DNA of 64,000 bases from Microbacterium sp. BH-3-3-3 (GCF_007679045.1 NZ_VEFS01000001.1:243520-307519), one strand, 5' to 3'; shown: positions 24,692 to 33,339, numbered from the stretch's first letter. Notes: generated by a model not told the origin, from the sequence alone. Numbers and translations: made by a program.

Positions 24692-25609
24692 GTGGCATCC
24701 ACCCCCGCTCCCTCCCCCGTCTCGATCACCGTGCAGTTCGTGCTCACGGGCATCGTGTGGGGGTCGAGCTTCCTCTTCATCGCCGTCGCGCTCACCGGCA
24801 TGACCCCGGCGCAGGTCGCGGGCGGCCGACTGCTGTTCGGAGCCCTCGCCCTCGCGGCGATCGTGGCGATCCGACGCGAGCGACTCCCCCGCACCCTGCG
24901 CGTCTGGGCGCACCTGTGCGTCTTGTCGGTGTCGTTCTGCGTCGTACCGTTCCTGCTGTTCGCGTGGGCCGAGCAGCACGTGTCGTCGGGCCTGGCGAGC
25001 ATCTTCAACGCCACCACGCCGATCATGACGGCGGTGATGGCCTGGGCGGTGTTCCGCGTCGAGAAGCTCCGCGTCGGTCAGCTCGTCGGCATCGGCGTCG
25101 GCATCGCGGGCGTGGCGATCATCATCGCCCCCGGGGCCGTCGGCGAGGTCGGCGACAGCACCATCGCCCAGCTCGCGCTGCTCGGCGCGACCGCCTGCTA
25201 CGGCTTCAGCCTCGCCTACATGCGGCGCTTCCTCGGCGACAGCGGCCTCTCGGGCGTGGCCTTCGCCTTCGGCTACATCGGCCCCGCCGCCGCCCTCATG
25301 GTGCTGCTGTCGCCGTTCATCCTGGCCGAGCCGCCACGCCTCGACCTGCCCGTCGTGGCGAGCATCGTCGCCCTCGGCGTGCTCGGCACCGGCGTCGCCT
25401 ACGTCTGGAACCAGAACACGCTGCGCGCCTGGGGTCCCACGCGTGCGTCGACCGTCACCTACATCACGCCCGTCGTCGGCGTCGCCCTGGGCATCGTCGT
25501 GCTGGGCGAGACCATCAGCTGGAACGAACCGGTCGGCGCCGCCGTCGTCTTCCTCGGCATCCTGTTGGTGCAGCAGCGGATCCGACTCCCCCGCCGAGCG
25601 CACGCCTGA
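24692..25609 (+). CDS. EamA/DMT-superfamily transporter
   Basis: A 305-residue ten-helix membrane protein made of two EamA repeats (about residues 12-140 and 155-300), with GIVWGSSFLFIAVALTGMTP and the second-repeat GTGVAYVWNQNTLRAWGPTRAS. RhaT/YdcZ-like members export metabolites or amino acids. Translation probably begins at GTG 24692 (MASTPAPSPVS), because TAGTGT (24679-24684) lies seven bases before it. The upstream ATG at 24662 would precede that promoter. Confidence 0.87.
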   Translation: MASTPAPSPVSITVQFVLTGIVWGSSFLFIAVALTGMTPAQVAGGRLLFGALALAAIVAIRRERLPRTLRVWAHLCVLSVSFCVVPFLLFAWAEQHVSSGLASIFNATTPIMTAVMAWAVFRVEKLRVGQLVGIGVGIAGVAIIIAPGAVGEVGDSTIAQLALLGATACYGFSLAYMRRFLGDSGLSGVAFAFGYIGPAAALMVLLSPFILAEPPRLDLPVVASIVALGVLGTGVAYVWNQNTLRAWGPTRASTVTYITPVVGVALGIVVLGETISWNEPVGAAVVFLGILLVQQRIRLPRRAHA

Positions 25610-25632
25610 CGCATCGCCCCGAAAACACGACA

Positions 25633-25658
25633 GTCCCGGATGCCATGGCATCCGGGAC
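25633..25658 (+). terminator. Terminator of the EamA gene, perfect GGATGCC palindrome
   Basis: A perfect 26-base palindrome (GTCCCGGATGCCA and its complement) 24 bases beyond the stop codon. Both arms contain the GGATGCC heptamer. Confidence 0.65.
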
Positions 25659-25670
25659 CGCACGGAAACG

Positions 25671-25706
25671 ACGAGGGCCCGGATGCCGCGGCATCCGGAC
25701 CCTCGT
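25671..25706 (-). terminator. Terminator of the yceI-like gene with GGATGCC arms
   Basis: Two 18-base arms (ACGAGGGCCCGGATGCCG and partner) pair with one G-U-type mismatch, starting six bases past the YceI stop. This is a second inverted GGATGCC pair, 13 bases from the first. Confidence 0.65.
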
Positions 25707-25711
25707 GAAGA

Positions 25712-26272
25712 TCACGCCTGGAGCGAGAGCTGCAGGTCGAGCTCGATGGTGACGTCCTTGCCGACGAGAACGCCGCCCTTCTCGAGGGCCGCGTTCCAGG
25801 TGAGGCCGAAGTCCTCGCGGTTGATGACCGTCTTGGCGGTCGCGCCGGCCTTGTAGTTGCCCCACGGGTCGGTGCCGAAGCCACCGAAGTCGAGCGAGAA
25901 GGTGGCGGGCTTGGTGACGCCGCGGATGGTCAGGTCGCCGTCGACGAGGAAGTCGCCGTCTTCGAGGCGAACGCCGGTGGAGCGGAAGTCCATCGTCGGG
26001 TAGGTCTCGATGTCGAAGAACTCGGCCGAACGGAGGTGCTGGTCGCGACCCTCGTCCTTGGTGTCGACCGAGGTGACGTCGACCGACGCCTCGACGGTGG
26101 CCTCGAGGGGGTTCTCGGGGGCGACGATGGTGGCGCTCTTGACGCCGAAGGTGCCGCGCACCTTCGAGATCATCATGTGGCGCACCGAGAAGGTGACCTC
26201 GCTGTGGCTCGGGTCGAGGACCCAGGTGCCGGTCTTGTAGCCGGGGATGTCGAGGGCGGTGGTGTCGGTCAT
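25712..26272 (-). CDS. YceI family protein
   Basis: A 186-residue lipocalin-like beta-barrel that binds isoprenoid or other amphipathic molecules in characterised relatives. It opens TGTWVLDPSHSEVTFSVRHMMISKVRGTF-like (family GxWxxDxxHSxVxFxVxH) and includes LTIRGVTKPATF and INREDFGLTW, all hallmark strands. No signal peptide is present, so it is cytosolic, unlike E. coli YceI. ATG 26272 follows AAGGAG at five bases. A perfect 16-bp palindrome lies between probable -35 and -10 elements upstream. Confidence 0.92.
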   Translation of the reverse strand: MTDTTALDIPGYKTGTWVLDPSHSEVTFSVRHMMISKVRGTFGVKSATIVAPENPLEATVEASVDVTSVDTKDEGRDQHLRSAEFFDIETYPTMDFRSTGVRLEDGDFLVDGDLTIRGVTKPATFSLDFGGFGTDPWGNYKAGATAKTVINREDFGLTWNAALEKGGVLVGKDVTIELDLQLSLQA

Positions 26273-26336
26273 GTCACTCCTTGAGATCTGGGGAGCCGTT
26301 TCGGCGTCCTGACGAGGGCCAACTCCCATTCACACG

Positions 26337-26358
26337 AATGTATTCCACGATCGTGGAA
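26337..26358 (-). promoter_or_regulatory. yceI promoter with palindromic operator candidate
   Basis: TTCCACGATCGTGGAA (26343-26358) is a perfect 16-bp palindrome. It directly abuts TACATT (revcomp of 26337-26342), a good -10, and would fill the spacer, the typical place for a repressor. The implied 5' leader is about 58 nt. Confidence 0.5.
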
Positions 26359-26362
26359 AATG

Positions 26363-26398
26363 ACGAACCCGAGAAGGCCGCAGCCCCCTCGGGTTCGT
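26363..26398 (-). terminator. Terminator of the FKBP gene
   Basis: ACGAACCCGAG and CTCGGGTTCGT form a perfect 11-bp stem with a 14-base loop, 25 bases beyond the FKBP stop codon. Confidence 0.65.
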
Positions 26399-26422
26399 GA
26401 ACGTCCGGTGACGAACGGAAGG

Positions 26423-26788
26423 TCAGCCGACCTTGAGCAGGTCGATGATGAAGATGAGGGTCTTGCCGCCGAGGAAGTGTCCTCCGGCCGGACCGTAGGC
26501 GAGGTGCGGCGGGATGACCAGCTCACGGCGTCCGCCGACCTTCATACCCGGGATGCCGTCCTGCCAGCCCTGGATCAGTCCGCGCAGGGGGAACTGGATG
26601 CTCTCGCCACGGCCCCACGACGAGTCGAACTCTTCGCCCGACTCGTACTCGACACCGGCGTAGTGCACGGTGACGGTGTCACCGGGCTTGGCCTCGTCGC
26701 CGTCGCCGACGATGATGTCGCGGATGACGAGGTCGGAGGGGGCGGGGCCGCTGGGAGCGTCGAACTCCGGCTTGGTGCGATCAGTCAT
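26423..26788 (-). CDS. FKBP-type peptidyl-prolyl cis-trans isomerase
   Basis: A 121-residue single-domain cytosolic FKBP. TVHYAGVEYESGEEFDSSW, RGLIQGWQDGIPGMKVGGRREL and IPPHLAYG cover the active-site residues (Tyr, Phe, Asp, Trp, Tyr) of the family. No signal peptide is visible. ATG 26788 is the only start giving the usual length. TTGGAT six bases upstream resembles the leaderless pattern but lacks the consensus A at position 2. Confidence 0.94.
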   Translation of the reverse strand: MTDRTKPEFDAPSGPAPSDLVIRDIIVGDGDEAKPGDTVTVHYAGVEYESGEEFDSSWGRGESIQFPLRGLIQGWQDGIPGMKVGGRRELVIPPHLAYGPAGGHFLGGKTLIFIIDLLKVG

Positions 26789-26965
26789 GCATCCATCCAA
26801 GCACGCCGAACCGATCGGCGAAGCCCCTGGACAAAGACTCAGCGCCCGGTGCCGCGGCGATGCCTGCGTGTCTCCCGGGCGCTGAGTTGGCCTGACACGA
26901 TGGTGCTCCCGACCTCGGACGGTGTCAAGACCCCCGGCGGGTGACATCGGCCACGTCGGTCGGCG

Positions 26966-28126
26966 TCAGCGCGAGAGCAGGGTCGCACGCGCCGCCGTGG
27001 TGCGCTCGAGAAGATAGCGTTCGGCCGCGGTCGCGTGCGGGTCTCGACCCGAGATCGCCCGTTGGCGAGCGGCGGCGAGCGCCGTGGCATCCGCGATGAA
27101 CGACTTCATCACCGGCGACCGGTCGCCCGGCAGCGTGCGCGCCCACGCGAGCGCCGACCTGCGCCCCGGACCGGTCGCGAGCATGTCGACCTCTTGGGGG
27201 GTGAACCACCCAGCGGCTGCGTATTCGCCGAGGCGGGCGCGGGTGAGTCGCGACTCCTCCCGGCGCAGCGCCAGGACGCCCAGGATGAACAGCACGAACA
27301 GCGGCACCTGCAGGGCGGCGTAGATCTCGAAGAAGTCGAAGAAGGTGGCCGAGCCGTTCCACAGGGCGTGCAGCACGATCGCCCCGATCAGACCCGGGAT
27401 GCCGTAGCCCAGCGCCGCGCCGGTGCGCAGCCCGCGGCGCGCGGCGAGTCCGAACGCGAATCCGGTCAGGCTGGTGAACATGACGTGCGCGAACGGCGAG
27501 AGCACCGCGCGCAGGAAGAACGTCGTGGCGACCTGCCCGGGCCCGCCCTCGAGGTAGCTGATGGCGAAGTACTGCACGTTCTCGGTGAGCGCGAAGCCCG
27601 CACCGATCAGCGCGCCGTAGACGATGCCGTCGACGGGTCCGTCGAACGCGCGGCGCGCGAACGCGAAGATGAGCAGCACGCCCAGGCCCTTCGCGACCTC
27701 CTCGACGATCGGAGCCTGCACGACGGCGCTGAACGCCTCGGGCAGTCGGCCCACCAGGAGCGTGATCACGAGGTCGACGCCGAGGGCGATGGTGACGGCG
27801 GCGATCGCCCCCCAGGCCACCGCGAAGACGAGCAGGCGCCGCGGTTCGGGCTCCCACCGGTCGATGTAGCGCACGGCGAACCACACGATCACGAACGGGA
27901 TCGCTGCCAGGATCAACCCGATGAAGGTCGCGGCGGTGCCGAGGAAGCCGGTGAAGTACCGCACCAGGAGCGCCAGCAGGGGCACGAGGAGCACCGCGAC
28001 GATCCACAGCGCCACTCCCCCGCGTCGCGTGCGGGGCGGGGCGGCGGACACGGCGGGCTGCGGCGCGGTCGAGATGCGCGAAGCCTCCGCCGACCCGGGA
28101 CGCGACAGCGGCGAGGGGGTGCTCAT
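26966..28126 (-). CDS. PrsW family intramembrane metalloprotease
   Basis: A 386-residue polytopic protein of the PrsW/CPBP-related glutamic/metalloprotease group; PrsW cleaves an anti-sigma factor in Bacillus. The motifs PIVEEVAKGLG (EExxK, about residue 145), ALTENVQY, SPFAHVMFTS and LHALWNGS supply the conserved Glu and His residues inside membrane helices. The N-terminal 35 residues are Pro/Ala-rich and cytosolic, and the C-terminal ~100 are soluble and helical. The start is ATG 28126, not the GTG six bases earlier, because TAGGCT (revcomp of 28133-28138) plus six bases ends at that ATG. No anti-sigma gene is nearby. Confidence 0.88.
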   Translation of the reverse strand: MSTPSPLSRPGSAEASRISTAPQPAVSAAPPRTRRGGVALWIVAVLLVPLLALLVRYFTGFLGTAATFIGLILAAIPFVIVWFAVRYIDRWEPEPRRLLVFAVAWGAIAAVTIALGVDLVITLLVGRLPEAFSAVVQAPIVEEVAKGLGVLLIFAFARRAFDGPVDGIVYGALIGAGFALTENVQYFAISYLEGGPGQVATTFFLRAVLSPFAHVMFTSLTGFAFGLAARRGLRTGAALGYGIPGLIGAIVLHALWNGSATFFDFFEIYAALQVPLFVLFILGVLALRREESRLTRARLGEYAAAGWFTPQEVDMLATGPGRRSALAWARTLPGDRSPVMKSFIADATALAAARQRAISGRDPHATAAERYLLERTTAARATLLSR

Positions 28127-28209
28127 GCGCACAGCCTAGAGGCGGCCTCCGACAGGGCATCCGGGGCTTGCGGCCCTCGCCACCGCGCAAGGCCCGGTAG
28201 CGTGGAGGC

Positions 28210-29076
28210 ATGCGCTTCGCCCACGTCCGTTCACAGGAAGGGGCGGAAGCCCCCCGTCTCGTCAGCGTCCACGGCGAGGAGTTCTCGTTCGTCGACGACT
28301 TCTTCGCGGGCGCCCCGAGCACTCTCGAGCAGCTCATCGCGGGAGGCGACGACTTGCTCGCGCGGGTGAAGGACGCCGCAGCGTCGGCTCCGCGGCATCC
28401 GCTGCAGGGGATCCGGTACGCCTCCGCCGTCCTCGCTCCGCCCTCGATCCTCGCCGTGGGGCTCAACTACGCCGCGCACTCCGGCGAGCTGGGGCTCAAG
28501 ACCGACGCCGGTCCCACCGTCTTCGTGCTGTGGCCGAACTCCCTGACCGCGCACGGCGAGACCACCTCGTGGCCCCGCTCGCTCAGCGAGGCCGTCGACT
28601 ACGAGGCCGAGCTGGGCGTCATCATCGGCCGACCGGGACGCGACATCCCCGAGGCCGAGGCGCTCGACCACGTCTGGGGCTACACCGTGGTCAACGACGT
28701 GACCGCGCGCAACATCCAGTTCTCCGAGGCCCAGTGGTCGCGTTGCAAGTCGTTCGACGGCTTCACCCCGACCGGACCGTTCGTCGTGACCGCCGACGAG
28801 ATCCCCGACCCGCAGGACCTGCACATCTGGACCGTCGTCGACGGCCACACCGTGCAGGACGCCAGCACCGGCCAGATGGTGCGCTCGGTCGCCACGCTCA
28901 TCAACAAGCTGTCGGAGTCGGTGACGCTGCTCCCCGGCACCCTCATCTCCACCGGCAGCCCGGGCGGCGCCGGCTACTCGCGCGATCCGCAGATCTTCCT
29001 GCGCGACCGCTCCACCGTGACCGTCGGGATCGACGGCATCGGCGAGCTGACCACGCACTGCCGCATCCTCGACTGA
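28210..29076 (+). CDS. Fumarylacetoacetate hydrolase family protein
   Basis: A 288-residue FAH-fold enzyme (hydrolase, isomerase or decarboxylase of 2-oxo/dicarbonyl acids in aromatic catabolism). Metal ligands fall in DYEAELGVII (about residues 136-145) and the downstream Asp of VVNDVTARNIQ. ILAVGLNYAAHSGELG, SFDGFTPTGP and ISTGSPGGAGYSRDP are family signatures. TAGCGT (28198-28203), then GGAGGC, then ATG 28210 fixes a leaderless start. It diverges from the PrsW-like gene. Neighbours do not reveal a pathway. Confidence 0.9.
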   Translation: MRFAHVRSQEGAEAPRLVSVHGEEFSFVDDFFAGAPSTLEQLIAGGDDLLARVKDAAASAPRHPLQGIRYASAVLAPPSILAVGLNYAAHSGELGLKTDAGPTVFVLWPNSLTAHGETTSWPRSLSEAVDYEAELGVIIGRPGRDIPEAEALDHVWGYTVVNDVTARNIQFSEAQWSRCKSFDGFTPTGPFVVTADEIPDPQDLHIWTVVDGHTVQDASTGQMVRSVATLINKLSESVTLLPGTLISTGSPGGAGYSRDPQIFLRDRSTVTVGIDGIGELTTHCRILD

Positions 29077-29078
29077 CG

Positions 29079-29106
29079 CGGCATCCGGGGTCTGTTCCGG
29101 ATGCCG
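29079..29106 (+). terminator. Terminator after the FAH-family gene, inverted GGATGCC pair
   Basis: CGGCATCCGG and CCGGATGCCG form a perfect 10-bp stem with loop GGTCTGTT, three bases after the stop codon. Confidence 0.65.
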
Positions 29107-29188
29107 GAGCCCCGGCGCCGCGCAGACGGCGACGCCGCACGACGAAGGGCGGGGACGATCACGCCCCGGCCCTTCGCGATGAGCGGGC

Positions 29189-30655
29189 TCAGTCCTCTTC
29201 GACGACGCTGTCGGCCGCACGGACGATCGGGATCGCCGCCGTCACGGCCTGCAGGCCCGACAGGCGCGCGGGCGAGATCTGCTTCATGACCTCGTCGCGG
29301 GTCATCAGCCCGGCCTCGACGACCAGGTCGGCGACGTTGCGGTGCGTCAGCAGCGCGGTCTTGGCGAGGGCCGCCGCGGCCGCGTAGCCGATGAACGGCG
29401 TCAGCGCCGTCACGACGCCGACCGACGAACCGACCATCGCGCCCAGACGCTCGCGGTTGGCGGTGATGCCGTCGACGCAGTTGACGCGGAGCGTCCACAT
29501 GGCCTGGCGCATCCAGGTGATCGACTGGAAGATCGAGTGCGCGATGACCGGCTCGAACGCGTTGAGCTGGAGCTGGCCGCCCTCGACCGCCATGGTGACG
29601 GTCATGTCGGCGCCGACGACCGAGAACGCGACCTGGTTGACGACCTCGGGGATCACCGGGTTGACCTTGCCGGGCATGATGCTCGACCCGGCCTGACGCG
29701 GGGGCAGGTTGATCTCGCCGAGACCGGCCTGGGGGCCCGACGACAGCAGACGCAGGTCGTTGCAGATCTTCGACAGCTTGATGGCGTTGCGCTTGAGCGA
29801 GGCCGAGAACGACATGAAGGCGCCGGTGTCGCTCGTGGACTCGACGAGGTCGGTCGCCGTCTCGAGGTCGAGGCCGGTGATCGCGCGCAGGTGGCGCAGC
29901 ACGGCACTGGCGTAGCCGGCGTGCGCGGTGATGCCGGTGCCGATGGCGGTCGCGCCCATGTTGATCTCGTAGAGCAGGTACGCATTCTCGGTGAGGCGGT
30001 TGTAGTCCTCGCCGAGGGTGGTCGCGAAGCCGTGGAACTCCTGGCCGAGGGTCATCGGCACGGCATCCTGCAACTGCGTGCGCCCGACCTTGAGCACGTC
30101 GTGGAACTCCTCCGACTTGCTCAGGAACGCCTGCCGCAGCAGCGCGAGCTCTTCGAGAAGGCTGCGCAGCGTCAGCGCGAGGCCGATCTTGATCGCCGTC
30201 GGGTACACGTCGTTGGTCGACTGGCTGCGGTTGGTGTCGTCGATGGGCGACAGGAAGGCGTAATCGCCCTTCTCACGACCTGCCATCTCGAGGGCGATGT
30301 TGGTGATGACCTCGTTGGCGTTCATGTTCGTCGACGTGCCGGCGCCGCCCTGGATGACGCCCACCGTGAACTCGTCGTGGAACTCCCCGTCGATCACGCG
30401 CTGCGCAGCGCGGTCGATGAGGTCGGCCTTCGCCTCGTCGAGCACGCCGATCTCGCGGTTGGCGCGAGCCGACGCCTGCTTCACCATCGCGAGGGCCCGC
30501 ACGAGGTCGGGGTAGACCGAGATCGGTCGCTTCGCGATCGGGAAGTTCTCCTGCGCACGGGCGGTGTGGATGCCCCAGTACGCCTCGGAGGGGATGTCGA
30601 GCGAGCCGAGCGAATCGGTCTCGGTGCGGGTGCGCGTCATTGCGTCCAAAGCCAT
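29189..30655 (-). CDS. aspA: Aspartate ammonia-lyase
   Basis: Converts L-aspartate to fumarate and ammonia in the cytosol. The 488-residue protein has the superfamily signature GSSIMPGKVNP (about residue 325), the upstream region GGAGTSTNMNANEVI, and GRTQLQDAVPMTLGQEF with the active-site His replaced by Gln as in aspartases. TGITAHAGY and LVEST also match AspA rather than fumarase C. Start ATG 30655 has GAGG eight bases upstream. TAGGCT (revcomp of 30698-30703) is a likely -10, with a perfect 16-bp palindrome further upstream (30742-30757). Confidence 0.92.
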   Translation of the reverse strand: MALDAMTRTRTETDSLGSLDIPSEAYWGIHTARAQENFPIAKRPISVYPDLVRALAMVKQASARANREIGVLDEAKADLIDRAAQRVIDGEFHDEFTVGVIQGGAGTSTNMNANEVITNIALEMAGREKGDYAFLSPIDDTNRSQSTNDVYPTAIKIGLALTLRSLLEELALLRQAFLSKSEEFHDVLKVGRTQLQDAVPMTLGQEFHGFATTLGEDYNRLTENAYLLYEINMGATAIGTGITAHAGYASAVLRHLRAITGLDLETATDLVESTSDTGAFMSFSASLKRNAIKLSKICNDLRLLSSGPQAGLGEINLPPRQAGSSIMPGKVNPVIPEVVNQVAFSVVGADMTVTMAVEGGQLQLNAFEPVIAHSIFQSITWMRQAMWTLRVNCVDGITANRERLGAMVGSSVGVVTALTPFIGYAAAAALAKTALLTHRNVADLVVEAGLMTRDEVMKQISPARLSGLQAVTAAIPIVRAADSVVEED

Positions 30656-30741
30656 GTGGGAATCCTCGTGGGTGTCACGGCGAGCAGGGATGGTCCGAGC
30701 CTAACGACCCCGTGCGATGGGCTCGCTGGACACGGCGGCAT

Positions 30742-30757
30742 GTGACGATATCGTCAC
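30742..30757 (-). promoter_or_regulatory. 16-bp palindrome upstream of aspA
   Basis: GTGACGATATCGTCAC is a perfect palindrome about 40 bases upstream of the likely aspA -10, an activator-like position. The TGTGA..TCAC half-sites are 8 rather than 6 bases apart, so it does not fit CRP/GlxR. Confidence 0.5.
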
Positions 30758-30780
30758 CGTCCGTTGCGTCTATTGCACGC

Positions 30781-31680
30781 TCACCTCTTTCGCGAGAACG
30801 CCTCGAGCCGCTCCTGCGGGCTGAGGGCGGCCATGCGCTGCGTCCATTCCGGGGTGAAGAAACCGGAGGCCTCGTCGTCGACCACGGGCACGACGGCGTG
30901 GGTGACGGTGCCGTCCCACACGTGCACCAGGTGGAACGACCTGCCACCGTCCATGCCGTTCACCGCGTCGCCCGGTCGGGCCAGGTCCATCGTGTAGCAG
31001 GAGGCCGCCGCCACGCTCACGGGGACGCCGGCGAAGGTGCCCGACGTCGAGTAGTGCAGGTGACCGGCGAGGATCGCGCGCACGTCGCTGCCCGCGATGG
31101 CCGCCGCGAGACCCGGCTGGTCGCGCAGCTCGAGGATGTCGAAGAACGGGATGTGCGTCGGCAGCGGCGGATGGTGCAGCGCCAGGATCGTGCCGAGCGG
31201 CGCCGGGGTCGACAGCTCGGCGCGCAGCCACTCCAGCTGGGCGGCGTCGAGGTCGCCGTGGTGCCACCCGGGCACCGTGGAGTCGAGCGCGACGAGGCGG
31301 AGCCCCCCGAGGTCCCACACGCCGGTCACCGGCTCCTGCGTCGGCTCCCCGTCGAGGAGTCCCTCGCGCAGCGCCGGACGCTCGTCGTGGTTCCCCGCGA
31401 CCCACACCACGGGAGCCCCGAGGCGTTCCGCCCACGGCTCGACCTCCGCGCGCAGCGCCCGATAGGCCTCGGGCTCGCCGAGGTCCGTCAGATCGCCGGT
31501 GAACACCACGGCATCCGGTCTCACCCCCGTCGCCTCGGCGGCCTCGAGCGTGCGCCGCAGGTGCCGCGCGGTGTCGTAGCGATCGCCGAGCAGCCGGTCG
31601 CCGGCGAGCAGATGCGTGTCGCTGAGGTGGAGGATCACGCGCGCCGCGGGCGCGTGCTGACCGAACTGCACGGATGCCAT
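30781..31680 (-). CDS. Metallophosphoesterase, cyclic-nucleotide phosphodiesterase-like
   Basis: A 299-residue class III phosphodiesterase resembling CpdA/Rv0805. The five metal-binding blocks are visible in order: LSDTHLL (residues ~19-25), GDLTDLG, GNHDERP, LHHPP and GHLHYS. It would hydrolyse 3',5'-cAMP or related phosphodiesters. TAGGCT (revcomp of 31687-31692), GAGCTC, then ATG 31680 gives a leaderless start. It lies upstream of aspA on the same strand with a 125-base gap that contains the aspA promoter. Confidence 0.88.
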   Translation of the reverse strand: MASVQFGQHAPAARVILHLSDTHLLAGDRLLGDRYDTARHLRRTLEAAEATGVRPDAVVFTGDLTDLGEPEAYRALRAEVEPWAERLGAPVVWVAGNHDERPALREGLLDGEPTQEPVTGVWDLGGLRLVALDSTVPGWHHGDLDAAQLEWLRAELSTPAPLGTILALHHPPLPTHIPFFDILELRDQPGLAAAIAGSDVRAILAGHLHYSTSGTFAGVPVSVAAASCYTMDLARPGDAVNGMDGGRSFHLVHVWDGTVTHAVVPVVDDEASGFFTPEWTQRMAALSPQERLEAFSRKR

Positions 31681-31731
31681 GAGCTCAGCCTAGGAGGGGC
31701 CTGCGACATCCGATGCAGCGGCGTCGACGGC

Positions 31732-32061
31732 TCAGTGGTTGAAGAGGATGAGCAGCAGCGCGCCCAGCACCGCCGCGGCGCACACCGCGAAGCACGCGTA
31801 GGCGGCCACGAGCGCCAGCCGCTTCTGGCCGTCGCTGAGCGGGTTCTTCTTGGCGGCCTTGGCCACCGCCTTCTCGGCGCGGCGCTTCTGCTTGTCGGAG
31901 ATCACGGTGATGGCATCCGTGAACTCCGCCGGAGAGACCAGGGGCGGGCGCCCGCCGGTCACGAGCAGACGCAGACCCAGCGCGTAGAAGGTCACGACGA
32001 TCGAGGCGCCCACGATGGCCGCGACGAAGACCTGGAGGAAGGCTTCCCAGTTGATCAGCAT
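31732..32061 (-). CDS. Small membrane protein coupled to the phosphate transporter
   Basis: A 109-residue protein with two clear membrane helices (about residues 9-33 and 81-107) separated by a Lys/Ala-rich cytosolic loop (KQKRRAEKAVAKAAKKN). I do not recognise the family. Its ATG shares one base with the pit stop codon (TGATG), so it is translated with the transporter and may be an accessory subunit; that role is inference. Confidence 0.8.
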   Translation of the reverse strand: MLINWEAFLQVFVAAIVGASIVVTFYALGLRLLVTGGRPPLVSPAEFTDAITVISDKQKRRAEKAVAKAAKKNPLSDGQKRLALVAAYACFAVCAAAVLGALLLILFNH

Positions 32062-33278
32062 CAGGCGTCCTTTCCGGCCTTGTCGCGCTCGAGACGACGC
32101 TGGCGGCGCGTCGGGCCGGGCTTGCGGGGCACTTTGACGGCGGCGCCCGAGTCGGCGACCTCGCTCATCGCGTTGGCCGAGGTGACCGAGTCGCGACGCG
32201 AGCGCAGGAACAAGCCGAGCACGATGACGACCGCGATCACCGCGTCGACCGCGACGCCCCATCCACCCAGCCAGACGACGATCAGCGCAGCGGCGGCACC
32301 GACGGCACCGGCGGCGGGGAGCGTGAGCACCCAGCCGATCATGATGCGGCCGACGGTGTTCCACCGCACGGTCGATCCGCGGCGGCCCAGGCCCGATCCG
32401 ATGACGGATCCGGATGCCACCTGCGTGGTCGACAGCGCGAAGCCGAGGGCACTGGAGGCGAGGATCGTCGCCGCGGTCGAGGTCTCGGCCGAGAAGCCCT
32501 GCGCCGGCTTGACGTCGGTCAGGCCCTTGCCGAGCGTGCGGATGATGCGCCAGCCGCCCATGTAGGTGCCGAGCGCGATGGTGATCGCGCACGCGAAGAC
32601 GACCCAGATCTGCGGGTCGGGGTTCGCCGACGACTGCCAGCCGACCGTGATGAGCGCGAGGGTGATGACGCCCATGGTCTTCTGCGCGTCGTTCGTGCCG
32701 TGCGCCAGGGCGACCAGCGACGAGGTGAAGATCTGCCCCCAACGGAAGCCGTCCCGACCGTCCGCCTTCATGTCGTACCGCCGGGTGATGCCGTACGCGA
32801 TCTTGGTGACGACGAACGCGATGATCCCGGCCGTGAGCGGCGCGATGAGCGCCGGGAGGATGACCTTGCTCAGCACCACGCCGGTGTCGATCGCCGAGGC
32901 GCCGACGCCCACGAGGGTCGCACCGATCAGGCCGCCGAAGAGGGCGTGCGACGAGCTCGACGGCAGGCCGAGCAGCCACGTGAGCATGTTCCACGTGATC
33001 GCGCCGATGAGGCCCGCGAAGATGATCGGCGGGAAGATGTCGGGACTGAGCTGGTCCTCGCGGATCATGCCGCCCGAGATGGTCTTGGCCACCTCGGTCG
33101 ACAGGAACGCCCCGACCAGGTTCAGGCTGGCCGCCAGCAGGACCGCGACCTTCGGCTTCAGCGCACCGGTGGCGATGGGCGTGGCCATCGCGTTCGCGGT
33201 GTCGTGGAATCCGTTGGTGAAATCGAAGAACAGTGCCAGCGCGATGACCAGCACGATGATGAGGGCTGCGCTCTCCAC
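32061..33278 (-). CDS. pit: Inorganic phosphate transporter, PiT family
   Basis: A 405-residue low-affinity phosphate:cation symporter with about ten helices. Both inverted PHO-4 signatures are present: FFDFTNGFHDTANAMATPIATGA near the N-terminus and ALAHGTNDAQKTMGV near residue 215. The preferred start is the GTG at 33278 (MESAALIIVLVIALALFF), with GGAAAG six bases upstream; an in-frame GTG at 33344 would add a poorly conserved extension. A triple 11-bp direct repeat resembling a PHO box lies 62-94 bases upstream. A basic tail (GPTRRQRRLERDKAGK) ends the protein. Confidence 0.93.
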   Translation of the reverse strand: MESAALIIVLVIALALFFDFTNGFHDTANAMATPIATGALKPKVAVLLAASLNLVGAFLSTEVAKTISGGMIREDQLSPDIFPPIIFAGLIGAITWNMLTWLLGLPSSSSHALFGGLIGATLVGVGASAIDTGVVLSKVILPALIAPLTAGIIAFVVTKIAYGITRRYDMKADGRDGFRWGQIFTSSLVALAHGTNDAQKTMGVITLALITVGWQSSANPDPQIWVVFACAITIALGTYMGGWRIIRTLGKGLTDVKPAQGFSAETSTAATILASSALGFALSTTQVASGSVIGSGLGRRGSTVRWNTVGRIMIGWVLTLPAAGAVGAAAALIVVWLGGWGVAVDAVIAVVIVLGLFLRSRRDSVTSANAMSEVADSGAAVKVPRKPGPTRRQRRLERDKAGKDA

Positions 33279-33339
33279 CGTTCGCTTTCCGTGAGAAGGA
33301 AGAAGGGATGCCGACGGGATCGGCGCGACGAACGAAGAG

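Noticed and set aside
30742-30757. CRP/GlxR binding site
   Set aside because: Half-sites are separated by eight bases instead of six; kept only as an unassigned palindrome.
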